Shown piece after piece: positions 6,432 to 12,653 of a stretch of DNA of 12,653 bases. Source of the stretch: Anaerolineales bacterium (GTDB lineage Bacteria > Chloroflexota > Anaerolineae > Anaerolineales > E44-bin32). Location: NCBI GenBank assembly GCA_030606845.1, contig JAUWFP010000038.1, positions 1-12,653 on the forward strand, in the 5' to 3' direction. The notes beneath the pieces were generated by a model, which worked only from the letters and a program-made list of their open reading frames with translations, was not told the DNA's origin and did no database searches. A program made the translations under genes and the position numbers. Numbering within the stretch: position 1 is the stretch's first letter; each line of letters starts with the position of its first letter.

Positions 6432-7418
6432 TTAATCAGCTTGTGTCTTGTAACCTTGTGGGTGGGTCCTATGCCATTCCCAGGAGCTGGCGATGATCTG
6501 CTCGAGCTTGGGGTACTTAGGTGACCAACCGAGATCGCGCTGGATTTTCTCGGAGCTTGCGACGAGTCGGGGGGCATCGCCAGGCCGTCGGGGCGCATCA
6601 AGGGCCGAAATCTCCTGTTCCGTAACATGCTGGGATGCTTCGATGACCTCGCGGACGGAGTAACCAGCCCCATTCCCAAGGTTGTACACCAAACGGTCCT
6701 GATCATCGAGCGCATTTAAGCAAAGCAAGTGAGCGTCGATGAGATCGGCGATGTGAATGTAATCTCGGATGCAAGTGCCGTCTGGTGTGGGGTAGTCATC
6801 GCCGAAGACTTTAATTTCATCCCGCTGGCCAAGGGCGACCTGCAAGACGAGTGGTATGAGATGGCTTTCGGGTTGATGCGCCTCACCTCGATCGGGAAGA
6901 GCGCCAGCGGCGTTGAAGTAGCGCAGCGCGGCATAGCGCAAGCCGTGTATCTGGCGATACCATTCGAGAGTCTGCTCGATCATCAGCTTGGTTTGACCAT
7001 ATACGTTGGATGGACCAAGGGGAGACTCTTCTGAGAGGGGTTGGTCGCTCGATGCATATACTGCCGCGGTAGAGGAGAGCACGAAACGCTTCACGTTGGC
7101 GCGAATACAGGCCTCGATCAAGCCCACCGAGAGCACCAGATTGTTGTGGAAATATTTTCCGGGGTTCGTCATACTCTCGCCCGCTTCAATAAAGGCGGCG
7201 AAATGCATCGCCGCGTCGTATTGTTCCGCGTTTAGTGCAGCATCAAGCGCGGCACGGTCACCGAGGTCAGCCTGGATAAACTGGGCCTCGTGCGGGATGG
7301 CTTCACGATGTCCGGTAACCAGGGAGTCGAAAACGGTCACTGAATGTCCAGCCTGTAATAAAGTTGCGGCGGCAGCGGACCCAATATAACCCGCGCCTCC
7401 CGTTAAGAAGATATTCAT
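6432..7418 (-). CDS. galE: UDP-glucose 4-epimerase
   Basis: A 328-residue NAD-dependent epimerase of the extended short-chain dehydrogenase family. It interconverts UDP-glucose and UDP-galactose (or N-acetyl derivatives) for Leloir metabolism and surface polysaccharide precursors. The Rossmann motif GGAGYIGS lies at 7-14. The catalytic set is SSTAAVY (T117 in the Ser/Thr position) and YGQTK with Y140 and K144. GALPDRGEAH and then SHLIPL (from about 186) form the GalE-specific substrate region, followed by GDDYPTPDGTCIRDYIH, which is strongly diagnostic of GalE. Length is typical of compact bacterial GalE proteins. The ATG at 7418 has GGAG 8 nt upstream. It is the last gene of the methyltransferase-DUF711-helicase-galE row, 84 bp after the helicase stop. 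That spacer is T-rich and I see no clear separate promoter in it. Substrate range (Glc versus GlcNAc) cannot be told. Confidence 0.96.
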   Translation of the reverse strand: MNIFLTGGAGYIGSAAAATLLQAGHSVTVFDSLVTGHREAIPHEAQFIQADLGDRAALDAALNAEQYDAAMHFAAFIEAGESMTNPGKYFHNNLVLSVGLIEACIRANVKRFVLSSTAAVYASSDQPLSEESPLGPSNVYGQTKLMIEQTLEWYRQIHGLRYAALRYFNAAGALPDRGEAHQPESHLIPLVLQVALGQRDEIKVFGDDYPTPDGTCIRDYIHIADLIDAHLLCLNALDDQDRLVYNLGNGAGYSVREVIEASQHVTEQEISALDAPRRPGDAPRLVASSEKIQRDLGWSPKYPKLEQIIASSWEWHRTHPQGYKTQAD

Positions 7419-7463
7419 CTCTTAATCTCCATTGAAGTTAAGAATAGGTATGCAGCGTAGAGA

Positions 7464-7486
7464 GAGAACCTGAGTACATTGTTCTC
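7464..7486 (-). other. Hairpin in the helicase-galE spacer
   Basis: GAGAAC and GTTCTC arms (6 bp, 11-nt loop) lie midway between the helicase stop and the galE start. A six-T run lies between the helicase stop and this hairpin, on the wrong side for an intrinsic terminator. It may be an mRNA processing or attenuation element, or chance. Confidence 0.25.
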
Positions 7487-7502
7487 CATATCTTAAAAAA
7501 AC

Positions 7503-9680
7503 TCAACCATCAAGAACTTCCAGTTGCGCCATTGAGGCGTCAAGGTGTTTTGTTCCAATCTCCTCAAACTCGACGCTGACTTCCTCGTCATCGTGGTCGA
7601 TCTTGGTGGACAGGACGATGCCCTCACCGAAGACTTTGTGCCGAACACGCATCCCCGGTTCATATTGAGGCTCGAGCGGGATTTTTGAGGACAGATCCCA
7701 TGTGGTCTTCTGTTTATAGGAAGTCTGTTCCCAGTTCTGGGAGCCAAGGAGATCGCCATCCAAGAGCTTTGGTGGAATGTTGTGCAAGAAGCGTGAGGGT
7801 TCACTCAAAGTGGAAGGACCAGCGATGCGGCGGCGAAATGTGCGCAGGAGATACAAGCGATCTTTTGTGCGTGTAACCCCAACGTATAGCAGGCGCCTTT
7901 CCTCTGCCATGGCTTCAGGATCATCGAAGGAGCGTTGGTGAGGTAGGACACCATCGTTCAGGCCAATAATAATCACTACTGGGAATTCCAGCCCCTTTGC
8001 GGCGTGCAGGGTTAGCAGGGTGGGTGCGTTCTGTTCCTCAGACAAGGTGTCCTGGTCAGAGATGAGGGCGATGCTTTCGAGGAAAGATGCCAGGTCGATG
8101 TCTTCAAACTCATAAGCCACCCGCCGCAGTTCCTGAATGTTCTCCCAACGGGATTCACCTTCTTCTGTCCCATCATCGATGTATGCCCTATAGTTGGTCT
8201 CTTCGAGGATGAGATCGATGAGAGCGACCAGGCCGCTGTTCTCTTTCATCTCGATCCAACGAAGCCAGGAATCAGCGAAGCTGACCAGCGCGCGTCGGGC
8301 GCGTGGGTTGAAAATATCCATCAAGGCAGGATCTTTGTCGCGGGCAAGAGCGAACAGGATCTCCGCGGGAGCGACATCGCGCTTCTGGGAACTCTCGAGT
8401 AAGAGCTCAATGGTTTTCGCGCCGATGCCACGCGGAGGTGTGTTTAGCGCCCGCAGCAGGCTGACGCGATCGACGGGGTTGTGAATCAGGCGTAAGTATG
8501 CGATCAGATCCTTGATCTCTCGACGGCCGTAGAATCGCTGTGCACCGACGATGCGGTAGGGTAGGCCGGCTCGCAGGAAAGCTTCCTCCAGGGCTCGGGA
8601 TTGAGCGTTTGTGCGGTACATCACGGCGCAATCTCCGGGATCAGCCTCACCGGCAAAGGTCAGGGTTGAGATGAGCTCCACTGCGAAATCGGCCTCATCG
8701 TTTTCATTATAGGATTCGTGAAGGACGACGGGGATCCCAGAGCCCCGGTCTGTGAATAGCAGCTTGCGCTGACGACCAGGGTTGCGGTCAATCACCGCGG
8801 TGGCAACATCTAAAATGGTCTGGGTGGATCTATAGTTTTGCTCGAGGAGAATTGTGCGCGCTTGAGGGTAGTCCTCTTGGAAGCGGTGCACATTGCGGTA
8901 ATCGGCCCCTCGCCAGCGGTAGATCGACTGGTCAGGATCGCCGACGACGAACAGATCTGGATTTTCGCCCGCCAACAGACGCAGCAACGAATATTGCGCG
9001 GTATTGGTATCCTGAAACTCATCAACGAGTAGATGTTGGAAACGGCGCCGGTAGGCGCTTTGCAGATCATCGTGATCTCGCAGTAGGCGATAAACCCAGA
9101 AAAGAAGATCATCGAAATCAAGAGCATTATTCGCCAGCAAAGCCTGTTGGTAGCGCTCATACACCAGGCGCACGACTTCATTTGCGTACGTGTCGGTGGG
9201 GTAGTCTTCCAGTTCGATCAGCTCATTTTTCGCTTTGGAGATTGCATTAAGAATACGCCCCGGCCGGGTCTGTTTGGGATCAAGTCTCAAGTCCTTAATT
9301 GCTTCTCGAACCAAGGACTGTTGATCGGCGTCATCATAGATTACATAGTCGCGCGTTAGCGGCAGATGGTCGGCTTCCTGGCGGATGATGCGCGCACAAA
9401 GAGCGTGGAAGGTGCCCAGGTTTGGCAGTCCGTCCCCCGCATTCGTATCATGGGTAAGCAGCTCCTGCACCCGTTTACTCATCTCTTTGGCGGCCTTGTT
9501 TGTGAAGGTGACGGCGACGATCGATCGCGGCACTACTCCCATTGCAGTGATGAGCTGGGCCACGCGGTGAGTTAGGACGCGCGTCTTCCCGGAACCTGGT
9601 CCAGCAAGCACCAGAACTGATCCAAGGGGAGCGGTGACCGCTTCGATCTGGGATGAGTTTAAATTAGCGGACAGGTCCAT
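7503..9680 (-). CDS. PcrA/UvrD-type superfamily 1 DNA helicase
   Basis: A 725-residue ATP-dependent 3'-5' DNA helicase of the UvrD/PcrA/Rep group, acting in repair, replication restart and clearing of protein-DNA blocks. All SF1 motifs are in order: Walker A AGPGSGKT (26-33), motif Ia VTFTNKAAKEM, Walker B LLVDEFQDT (217-225), motif III GDPDQSIYRWRGA (247-259), motif IV QNYRST (281-286), motif V TLHAAKGLEF (557-566) and motif VI VGVTRTK (600-606). The C-terminus, after a variable linker, ends in a Tudor-like module, GMRVRHKVFGEGIVL (about 676-690) to the end. PcrA and UvrD use such a module to contact RNA polymerase, so PcrA is a closer match than Rep. The ATG at 9680 has only a weak AAAGG upstream. 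It follows DUF711 by 52 bp and precedes galE. All key residues are present. Confidence 0.96.
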   Translation of the reverse strand: MDLSANLNSSQIEAVTAPLGSVLVLAGPGSGKTRVLTHRVAQLITAMGVVPRSIVAVTFTNKAAKEMSKRVQELLTHDTNAGDGLPNLGTFHALCARIIRQEADHLPLTRDYVIYDDADQQSLVREAIKDLRLDPKQTRPGRILNAISKAKNELIELEDYPTDTYANEVVRLVYERYQQALLANNALDFDDLLFWVYRLLRDHDDLQSAYRRRFQHLLVDEFQDTNTAQYSLLRLLAGENPDLFVVGDPDQSIYRWRGADYRNVHRFQEDYPQARTILLEQNYRSTQTILDVATAVIDRNPGRQRKLLFTDRGSGIPVVLHESYNENDEADFAVELISTLTFAGEADPGDCAVMYRTNAQSRALEEAFLRAGLPYRIVGAQRFYGRREIKDLIAYLRLIHNPVDRVSLLRALNTPPRGIGAKTIELLLESSQKRDVAPAEILFALARDKDPALMDIFNPRARRALVSFADSWLRWIEMKENSGLVALIDLILEETNYRAYIDDGTEEGESRWENIQELRRVAYEFEDIDLASFLESIALISDQDTLSEEQNAPTLLTLHAAKGLEFPVVIIIGLNDGVLPHQRSFDDPEAMAEERRLLYVGVTRTKDRLYLLRTFRRRIAGPSTLSEPSRFLHNIPPKLLDGDLLGSQNWEQTSYKQKTTWDLSSKIPLEPQYEPGMRVRHKVFGEGIVLSTKIDHDDEEVSVEFEEIGTKHLDASMAQLEVLDG

Positions 9681-9732
9681 TTTGATCGTTGACCTTTATC
9701 GTTGCCTGGTCGGCTGAATACATTTAGTGATG

Positions 9733-10956
9733 TCATTCAAATTTATAAGGGCCGATGTCGAGCGTGTCAGAGCTGTTGAGAAGACCGGTGAGAGGCGCAT
9801 CAGGGAGAGGCATAACCCGACTATCCGCAAAGTAGGGGAAATCAAAATGAACAGCGTCCCCTGCGGATTTTCCAGGAATGGGCATGAGCCGCGCTGTGAG
9901 GGGCTTATTGTGGCGCAGGCCGATTGCGCCGAGGTCGAGTAGAAGCCCGGTTAATGCTTCAATGCTCGCATCTCCCGGGAGTGGGATTGTGTCTAGGCCG
10001 GTTCCACAAAGAGTGGAGTAGAGCAGTAAATCGGATATCGTAAGGATTCCTTCGCTGGCGCGCGCAGCCAGGACGGTATCCTCCAGAACAGGCAGAAAGA
10101 GCCCACAAAAGCCCACGCGTTGGAATTGGGCGCTGTCGAGGCAGTCAGTCAGGAAGGCTGCCGCTGCTGCGCTGCCAGATTGGCCGAAAGCGGAGGCTCC
10201 GATTATCTCGAGTGCCGCGCCGATCGAGCGATGTGTTTCAGGAAACGGGGCGAAGGAGAAATCGACTCCAAGGAAGCGAAAACCATGATTGCTCGCGATG
10301 GTGTCGGCGACTCGGACGATGTTTGCTGAATGCGTCTCGATCGCCGCGACCAGTTGTTTCTTCGCCGATTGGGGCGATTCCGCTTCTGTGACAACGCTGA
10401 CCGCGAGATCGGCCGATTCGGTAGCGATCGCGAGTGAGGGCGGTCCGCCGCGGTGGTACGCTGCTGGGAAGAAAGGGACGCCGGAGGGAACATTGACCAG
10501 CGCGGCGAAGCGCAAGTTACCAAAACCGTCGTCGCCTATGGTTGAAATCTCCTGAATGGCCCGGGCACACGCCCGCGCCGCGGTGAGCGAAAGCCCGACG
10601 GTTGGATCCGCATAGAGACCAGAGGAAAAGACCGTGTCCGTCGCCGCCAACACTTTTGGCAGTATACGAAAGCCATCCGGATCATCAGGCAGGACGGGCC
10701 CTATCGCCGCATAATCGATGCCCTGAATGAATATTTCAGCTTCAAGCCGGCGAGCCAGGTCTGGCCGATCGGCAGGTGTAACCGGGGTTGACATTTCCGA
10801 AGGCGGCGGCGTGGCAATTCGCAGAGTCTGGACATCAAATCCCGCGTCCTGAAGCGTCGATTGACAGTCTTTCAGGCATTGGGCTGTTTTGGCGATGGAC
10901 TCGGTATCGATTGGCCAGCCCGGATCGATGAAGCCGGTGATCGCACGAATCTTCAT
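9733..10956 (-). CDS. DUF711 (UPF0210-related) family protein
   Basis: A 407-residue protein of the DUF711 family, whose function is not established. The N-terminus MKIRAITGFIDPGWPID matches the family start. Other conserved-looking blocks are SSGLYADPTVGLSLTAARA (about 111-129), NVPSGVPFFPAAYHRGG (about 155-171), GFRFLGVDFSFAPFP (about 225-239) and GFCGLFLPVLEDTVLAARA (about 282-300), followed by a Gly/Thr-rich CGTGLDTIPLPGD turn. It is predicted soluble, with no signal peptide. It is somewhat shorter than the roughly 450-residue UPF0210 proteins often found beside an ACT-domain protein, and no such partner is present here. Its ATG overlaps the methyltransferase stop codon in an ATGA, so the two are translationally coupled. 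That pairing is the main contextual clue. Any link to RNA modification is speculation. Confidence 0.9.
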   Translation of the reverse strand: MKIRAITGFIDPGWPIDTESIAKTAQCLKDCQSTLQDAGFDVQTLRIATPPPSEMSTPVTPADRPDLARRLEAEIFIQGIDYAAIGPVLPDDPDGFRILPKVLAATDTVFSSGLYADPTVGLSLTAARACARAIQEISTIGDDGFGNLRFAALVNVPSGVPFFPAAYHRGGPPSLAIATESADLAVSVVTEAESPQSAKKQLVAAIETHSANIVRVADTIASNHGFRFLGVDFSFAPFPETHRSIGAALEIIGASAFGQSGSAAAAAFLTDCLDSAQFQRVGFCGLFLPVLEDTVLAARASEGILTISDLLLYSTLCGTGLDTIPLPGDASIEALTGLLLDLGAIGLRHNKPLTARLMPIPGKSAGDAVHFDFPYFADSRVMPLPDAPLTGLLNSSDTLDIGPYKFE

Positions 10957-11804
10957 CTTTCTCCTCGCATTCGGGCAATTTCGAACAAGATGACCGCAGC
11001 GGCGACAGAGGCGTTCAACGACTCGGTCGAATCTTGCATGGGAATGTGTGTGCTGCCTTTCGCGATGGAGCGAAGCTCATCGCTGGGGCCGTGGGCTTCG
11101 CTCCCGATCACGATCGCGGAAGGCTTGCCCCAATCCACAGCGTAGTATGGAGGCCCCAGACCAACTTCAGCGACCCAAACATCCATTCCGCGAAGGTGTT
11201 TCTCGATCTCAGAAGTTTGCTCCTGGATGATGGGGAGGTGGAAATGTGCTCCCATGGCGCCGCGCACAACTTTAGGGTTAAAAGGGTCGACTGTGCCCGG
11301 GTTGAGGAACACGGCTTCGACGCCCACTGCTTGCGCAGTACGCAAGATCGTTCCGAGATTGCCGGGATCGGAAATTCGGTCTGCGACGAGTGCCAGGCTC
11401 AGATTGTCAGGAGGTGTAGAAGGGGGAATAGGAAGAACCGCAAGAAGCCCTTGTGGGGATTCTGTGTCGGAACAGGCCTTCATAACCCGCTCAGAGATTT
11501 CTTCGGCATCTGCTCCTAGATTGATTAACTTCTCTATTAGGTGCTGGTCACCCTGCTTGACTGCGTCCGTGTGTAAAACGAGTTTAGCGGGTGAGCGGGA
11601 GGAAACAACCTCGTTTGCTAGTCGAGTGCCCTCAATGATAAATAGACCTTCACGCTTGCGAGCGCGCCGTTTACTTTGCAGCGTTCGCACCCACTGCACG
11701 CGTTGGTTGGTCGTTGATGTGATCATTCCGCGTCGCCGCGGATTTCGCGGAAATTTCGCACTTGATGTAGCGTCTGCTGCAGGACCCGTGTTGTCATACA
11801 ACAC
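10953..11804 (-). CDS. TrmH/SpoU-family RNA 2'-O-methyltransferase
   Basis: A 283-residue SPOUT-class methyltransferase that would use SAM to methylate a ribose 2'-hydroxyl in tRNA or rRNA. An N-terminal substrate-binding domain (about 27-125, with GLFIIEGTRLANE) precedes the knotted catalytic domain. Motif 1 is DRISDPGNLGTILRTA (N149, R155), motif 2 is IVIGSEAHGPSDE (E236) and motif 3 is DSTESLNASVAAAV (S262, N264). The target nucleotide cannot be read. Two starts compete. The ATG at 11804 has GGAG 6 nt upstream and a TGATACAAT promoter just before it. The ATG at 11726 (residue 27, MITSTTNQRV) is where family members usually begin, but its upstream AUG region lies in an inverted repeat. I keep 11804, so 26 basic, low-complexity residues precede the normal fold. 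It is the first gene of the row that continues with DUF711, the helicase and galE. Confidence 0.92.
   Translation of the reverse strand: MLYDNTGPAADATSSAKFPRNPRRRGMITSTTNQRVQWVRTLQSKRRARKREGLFIIEGTRLANEVVSSRSPAKLVLHTDAVKQGDQHLIEKLINLGADAEEISERVMKACSDTESPQGLLAVLPIPPSTPPDNLSLALVADRISDPGNLGTILRTAQAVGVEAVFLNPGTVDPFNPKVVRGAMGAHFHLPIIQEQTSEIEKHLRGMDVWVAEVGLGPPYYAVDWGKPSAIVIGSEAHGPSDELRSIAKGSTHIPMQDSTESLNASVAAAVILFEIARMRGER
11726..11752 (-). repeat. Inverted repeat at the family-typical methyltransferase start
   Basis: TTCCGCG (11752-11746) and CGCGGAA (11732-11726) on the minus strand are perfect 7-bp arms around a 13-nt loop that itself contains CCGCGG. The 3' arm ends in the first base of the ATG at 11726. 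In RNA it could hide this internal start or act as a control element. Confidence 0.5.
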
Positions 11805-11837
11805 TCCAGGTAGTTCTCTATTGTTCCCCTGCGTTTG

Positions 11838-11846
11838 ATTGTATCA
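11838..11846 (-). promoter_or_regulatory. Extended -10 promoter of the methyltransferase row
   Basis: TGATACAAT on the minus strand fits the extended -10 form (TG-N-TACAAT, 5 of 6 in the hexamer). No good -35 is present, as often with extended -10 promoters. The expected transcription start near 11831 gives a leader of about 27 nt carrying the GGAG before the ATG at 11804. Confidence 0.5.
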
Positions 11847-11885
11847 CTCCGCCTGGAGCTGAACCTCCGGGCTCAACACTTAGAT

Positions 11886-11918
11886 AACCTCCCGCAGGTT
11901 CGAAACCTGTGCGAGGTT
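11886..11918. repeat. Long hairpin resembling a tRNA T-arm within a longer stem
   Basis: AACCTC and GAGGTT form the outer arms, and CAGGTT and AACCTG the inner arms. The middle adds one C-G and one G-T pair and a single mismatch, giving about 14 pairs and a 3-nt loop. The inner part, GCAGG-TTCGAAA-CCTGT, resembles a tRNA T-arm and loop, but no other tRNA part flanks it. No T-run follows on either strand. Confidence 0.5.
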
Positions 11919-11968
11919 TAAGCGTGGATATCATTTCCACCATTGGCGCCATCAAAAGAATCAACGCA

Positions 11969-11997
11969 GGGATTTCTCGCTTCGCTCGAAATGACAA
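11969..11997. repeat. Dispersed intergenic repeat-like sequence
   Basis: GGGATTTCTCGCTTCGCTCG followed by AAATGACAA. I recognise this word as resembling short sequences found in many copies between genes of several bacterial genomes. Only one copy lies here, so repetitiveness cannot be shown from the window. Confidence 0.4.
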
Positions 11998-12072
11998 TTA
12001 GTGGTACGGAGCCCTTCCGGCAACTGAGGTATCCGAACTTATGGTGCGTTTCCAACGCTTTGGAGGTAAACC

Positions 12073-12098
12073 AAAAAGGACGCTGATGCGTCCTTTTT
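12073..12098 (-). terminator. Intrinsic terminator of the rpmI-rplT transcript
   Basis: AAAAAGGACGC and GCGTCCTTTTT are perfect 11-bp arms around the 4-nt loop TGAT. The loop reads ATCA on the minus strand. The arms supply a five-T run on either strand, so the structure may work in both directions. It begins 24 bp after the rplT stop codon, the expected place for the end of the ribosomal-protein operon. Confidence 0.9.
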
Positions 12099-12121
12099 AT
12101 GAATGAGATTGAAGTTATTCG

Positions 12122-12472
12122 CTACCCTTTGGCTGCAGTCTTCACGACCTCGCTAAAAGCCTTTGGATCACGAACCGCAAGATCGGCGAGGATCTTCCGG
12201 TTCAAGCCTATGCCCGATTGCTTCAAATCGTAGATCAAACGGCTATAGGTAGTTCCGTTGAGGCGCGCGGCGGCGTTGATGCGGGCAATCCACAGACGAC
12301 GCAGATCGCGTTTGCGGGTGCGACGATCTCGATATGCATACCACAGGCTCTTTAGCATAGCTTCGTTGGCGCGACGGTATAAGGTGCTGCGAGAGCCGTA
12401 CATTCCCTTGGTAAGTTTTAATACTTTCTTGTGGCGACGGCGTGTGATAGTTCCGCCTTTAACTCGTGGCAC
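12122..12472 (-). CDS. rplT: 50S ribosomal protein L20
   Basis: A 116-residue large-subunit protein that binds 23S rRNA early in assembly. In studied bacteria it also represses its own operon by binding the mRNA. The start MPRVKGGTITRRRHKKVLK is characteristic, followed by GMYGSRSTLYRRANEAMLK, YAYRDRRTRKRDLRRLWI and the C-terminal domain with GIGLNRKILADLA. Length is standard. The start codon is GTG (12472-12470), with AGGAGAG about 8 nt upstream. It lies 83 bp downstream of the rpmI stop, and a strong terminator follows. The extremely basic N-terminal half is normal for L20. Confidence 0.98.
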   Translation of the reverse strand: MPRVKGGTITRRRHKKVLKLTKGMYGSRSTLYRRANEAMLKSLWYAYRDRRTRKRDLRRLWIARINAAARLNGTTYSRLIYDLKQSGIGLNRKILADLAVRDPKAFSEVVKTAAKG

Positions 12473-12518
12473 GTTTCACTCTCCTGTGGACCCCTGAGCG
12501 CCGATGTCTCTCGGACAC

Positions 12519-12538
12519 CTGTTGTATGCACTCAACAG
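12519..12538 (-). promoter_or_regulatory. Hairpin in the rpmI-rplT spacer, candidate L20 control element
   Basis: CTGTTG and CAACAG arms (6 bp, 8-nt loop) lie 17 nt after the rpmI stop. An overlapping alternative pairs TGTTGT (12546-12541) with ACAACA (12525-12520), so the two hairpins exclude each other. L20 autoregulation by mRNA structures in this operon is known in other bacteria. Its use here is inference. Confidence 0.3.
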
Positions 12539-12555
12539 CCACAACAATGGGTAGG

Positions 12556-12653
12556 CTATTTGGAAGAGCCCCCCGTACGGGCGTTCGGGTTGGACTTATA
12601 CTTCTTCAGGTAGGGAGCTAAGCGGTGAACGCGCTTGGCGATACCCTTCGATT
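12556..12653 (-). CDS. rpmI: 50S ribosomal protein L35, C-terminal part (5' truncated by window edge)
   Basis: The last 31 codons of rpmI run in from the right edge and stop at TAG (12558-12556). The fragment SKGIAKRVHRLAPYL aligns with the end of bacterial L35, where E. coli L35 finishes in ...SKGDLGLVIACLPYA. A 16-residue tail, KKYKSNPNARTGGSSK, extends beyond the usual end. L35 is a small basic large-subunit protein. Identification rests on this end plus its place immediately upstream of rplT, the standard infC-rpmI-rplT order. The N-terminus and any infC lie outside the window. Confidence 0.9.
   Translation of the reverse strand, partial: SKGIAKRVHRLAPYLKKYKSNPNARTGGSSK

Larger units (their letters stand above)
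11805..12121. other. Non-coding spacer between rplT and the methyltransferase row
   Basis: The longest gene-free stretch of the window, 317 bp. It holds the extended -10 promoter near its left end, a long hairpin at 11886-11918, a dispersed-repeat-like sequence at 11969-11997 and the rplT terminator at 12073-12098. Smaller inverted repeats also occur, for example GTGGA/TCCAC around 11924-11940. I see no protein-coding frame or complete RNA gene in it. Confidence 0.7.

Noticed and set aside
11227..11838. 203-codon open frame on the plus strand
   Set aside because: It runs antisense to the methyltransferase, whose SPOUT motifs are intact. The translation is Arg/Ser-rich as expected of an antisense shadow.
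11850..11920. Possible complete tRNA around GCAGGTTCGAAACCTGT
   Set aside because: Only the T-arm-like hairpin fits. The 5' acceptor, D-arm and anticodon arm are missing.
1..12653. CRISPR array, insertion sequence, prophage, toxin-antitoxin or defence cassette
   Set aside because: There are no regularly spaced repeats, transposase, integrase or small antitoxin-like gene pairs. All long frames belong to housekeeping, transport or signalling families.

Overview
The window is about 12.65 kb of ordinary-looking, tightly packed bacterial chromosome with roughly balanced GC. I recognise eleven genes plus two genes cut by the window edges. The gene families and protein styles are most reminiscent of Chloroflexota (Anaerolineae-like). 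These include the orphan EF-Tu-domain-2-like protein, the short DUF711 protein, GAF-GAF cytosolic kinases, and an L35 with a C-terminal tail. That assignment is recognition-based inference, not proof. Everything except the first partial gene lies on the minus strand.

Layout from left to right. Positions 2-379 (+) hold the 3' end of a histidine kinase (ATPase domain), convergent with a small EF-Tu-domain-2-like protein (476-736, -) that has its own promoter and a strong Shine-Dalgarno. Next comes a two-gene unit, UPF0173 metal-dependent hydrolase then MFS transporter (3075 down to 850). It is driven by the best promoter in the window, a perfect TTGACA with TATACT, and a perfect 10-bp palindrome overlaps the -35. 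Upstream lies a three-gene unit: nth (endonuclease III), a GAF-GAF-HisKA-HATPase kinase, and a two-TM membrane protein (6296 down to 3173). Nth and the kinase overlap by 8 bp, and the kinase and membrane protein are 15 bp apart. The nth start looks leaderless: a perfect TATAAT sits 6 bp before a GTG.

Further upstream is a compact group of four: TrmH/SpoU-type RNA methyltransferase, DUF711 protein (ATGA overlap), PcrA/UvrD-type helicase, and GalE (11804 down to 6432). An extended -10 promoter precedes it. About 317 bp of non-coding DNA (11805-12121) separates this group from the ribosomal-protein genes rpmI-rplT at the right edge. It contains a perfect-stem intrinsic terminator for rplT, a dispersed-repeat-like sequence and a strong hairpin.

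Functionally the region mixes translation (L35, L20, RNA methyltransferase, EF-like protein), DNA repair (Nth, PcrA-like helicase), sugar-nucleotide metabolism (GalE), transport (MFS) and signalling (two kinases). I see no mobile element, CRISPR array, toxin-antitoxin pair, defence island or RNA gene, and no convincing new multi-gene system. The points worth a second look are regulatory (leaderless nth, palindromic promoter, hairpin at the methyltransferase start, rpmI-rplT spacer) and contextual (the repair gene-kinase-membrane protein operon).
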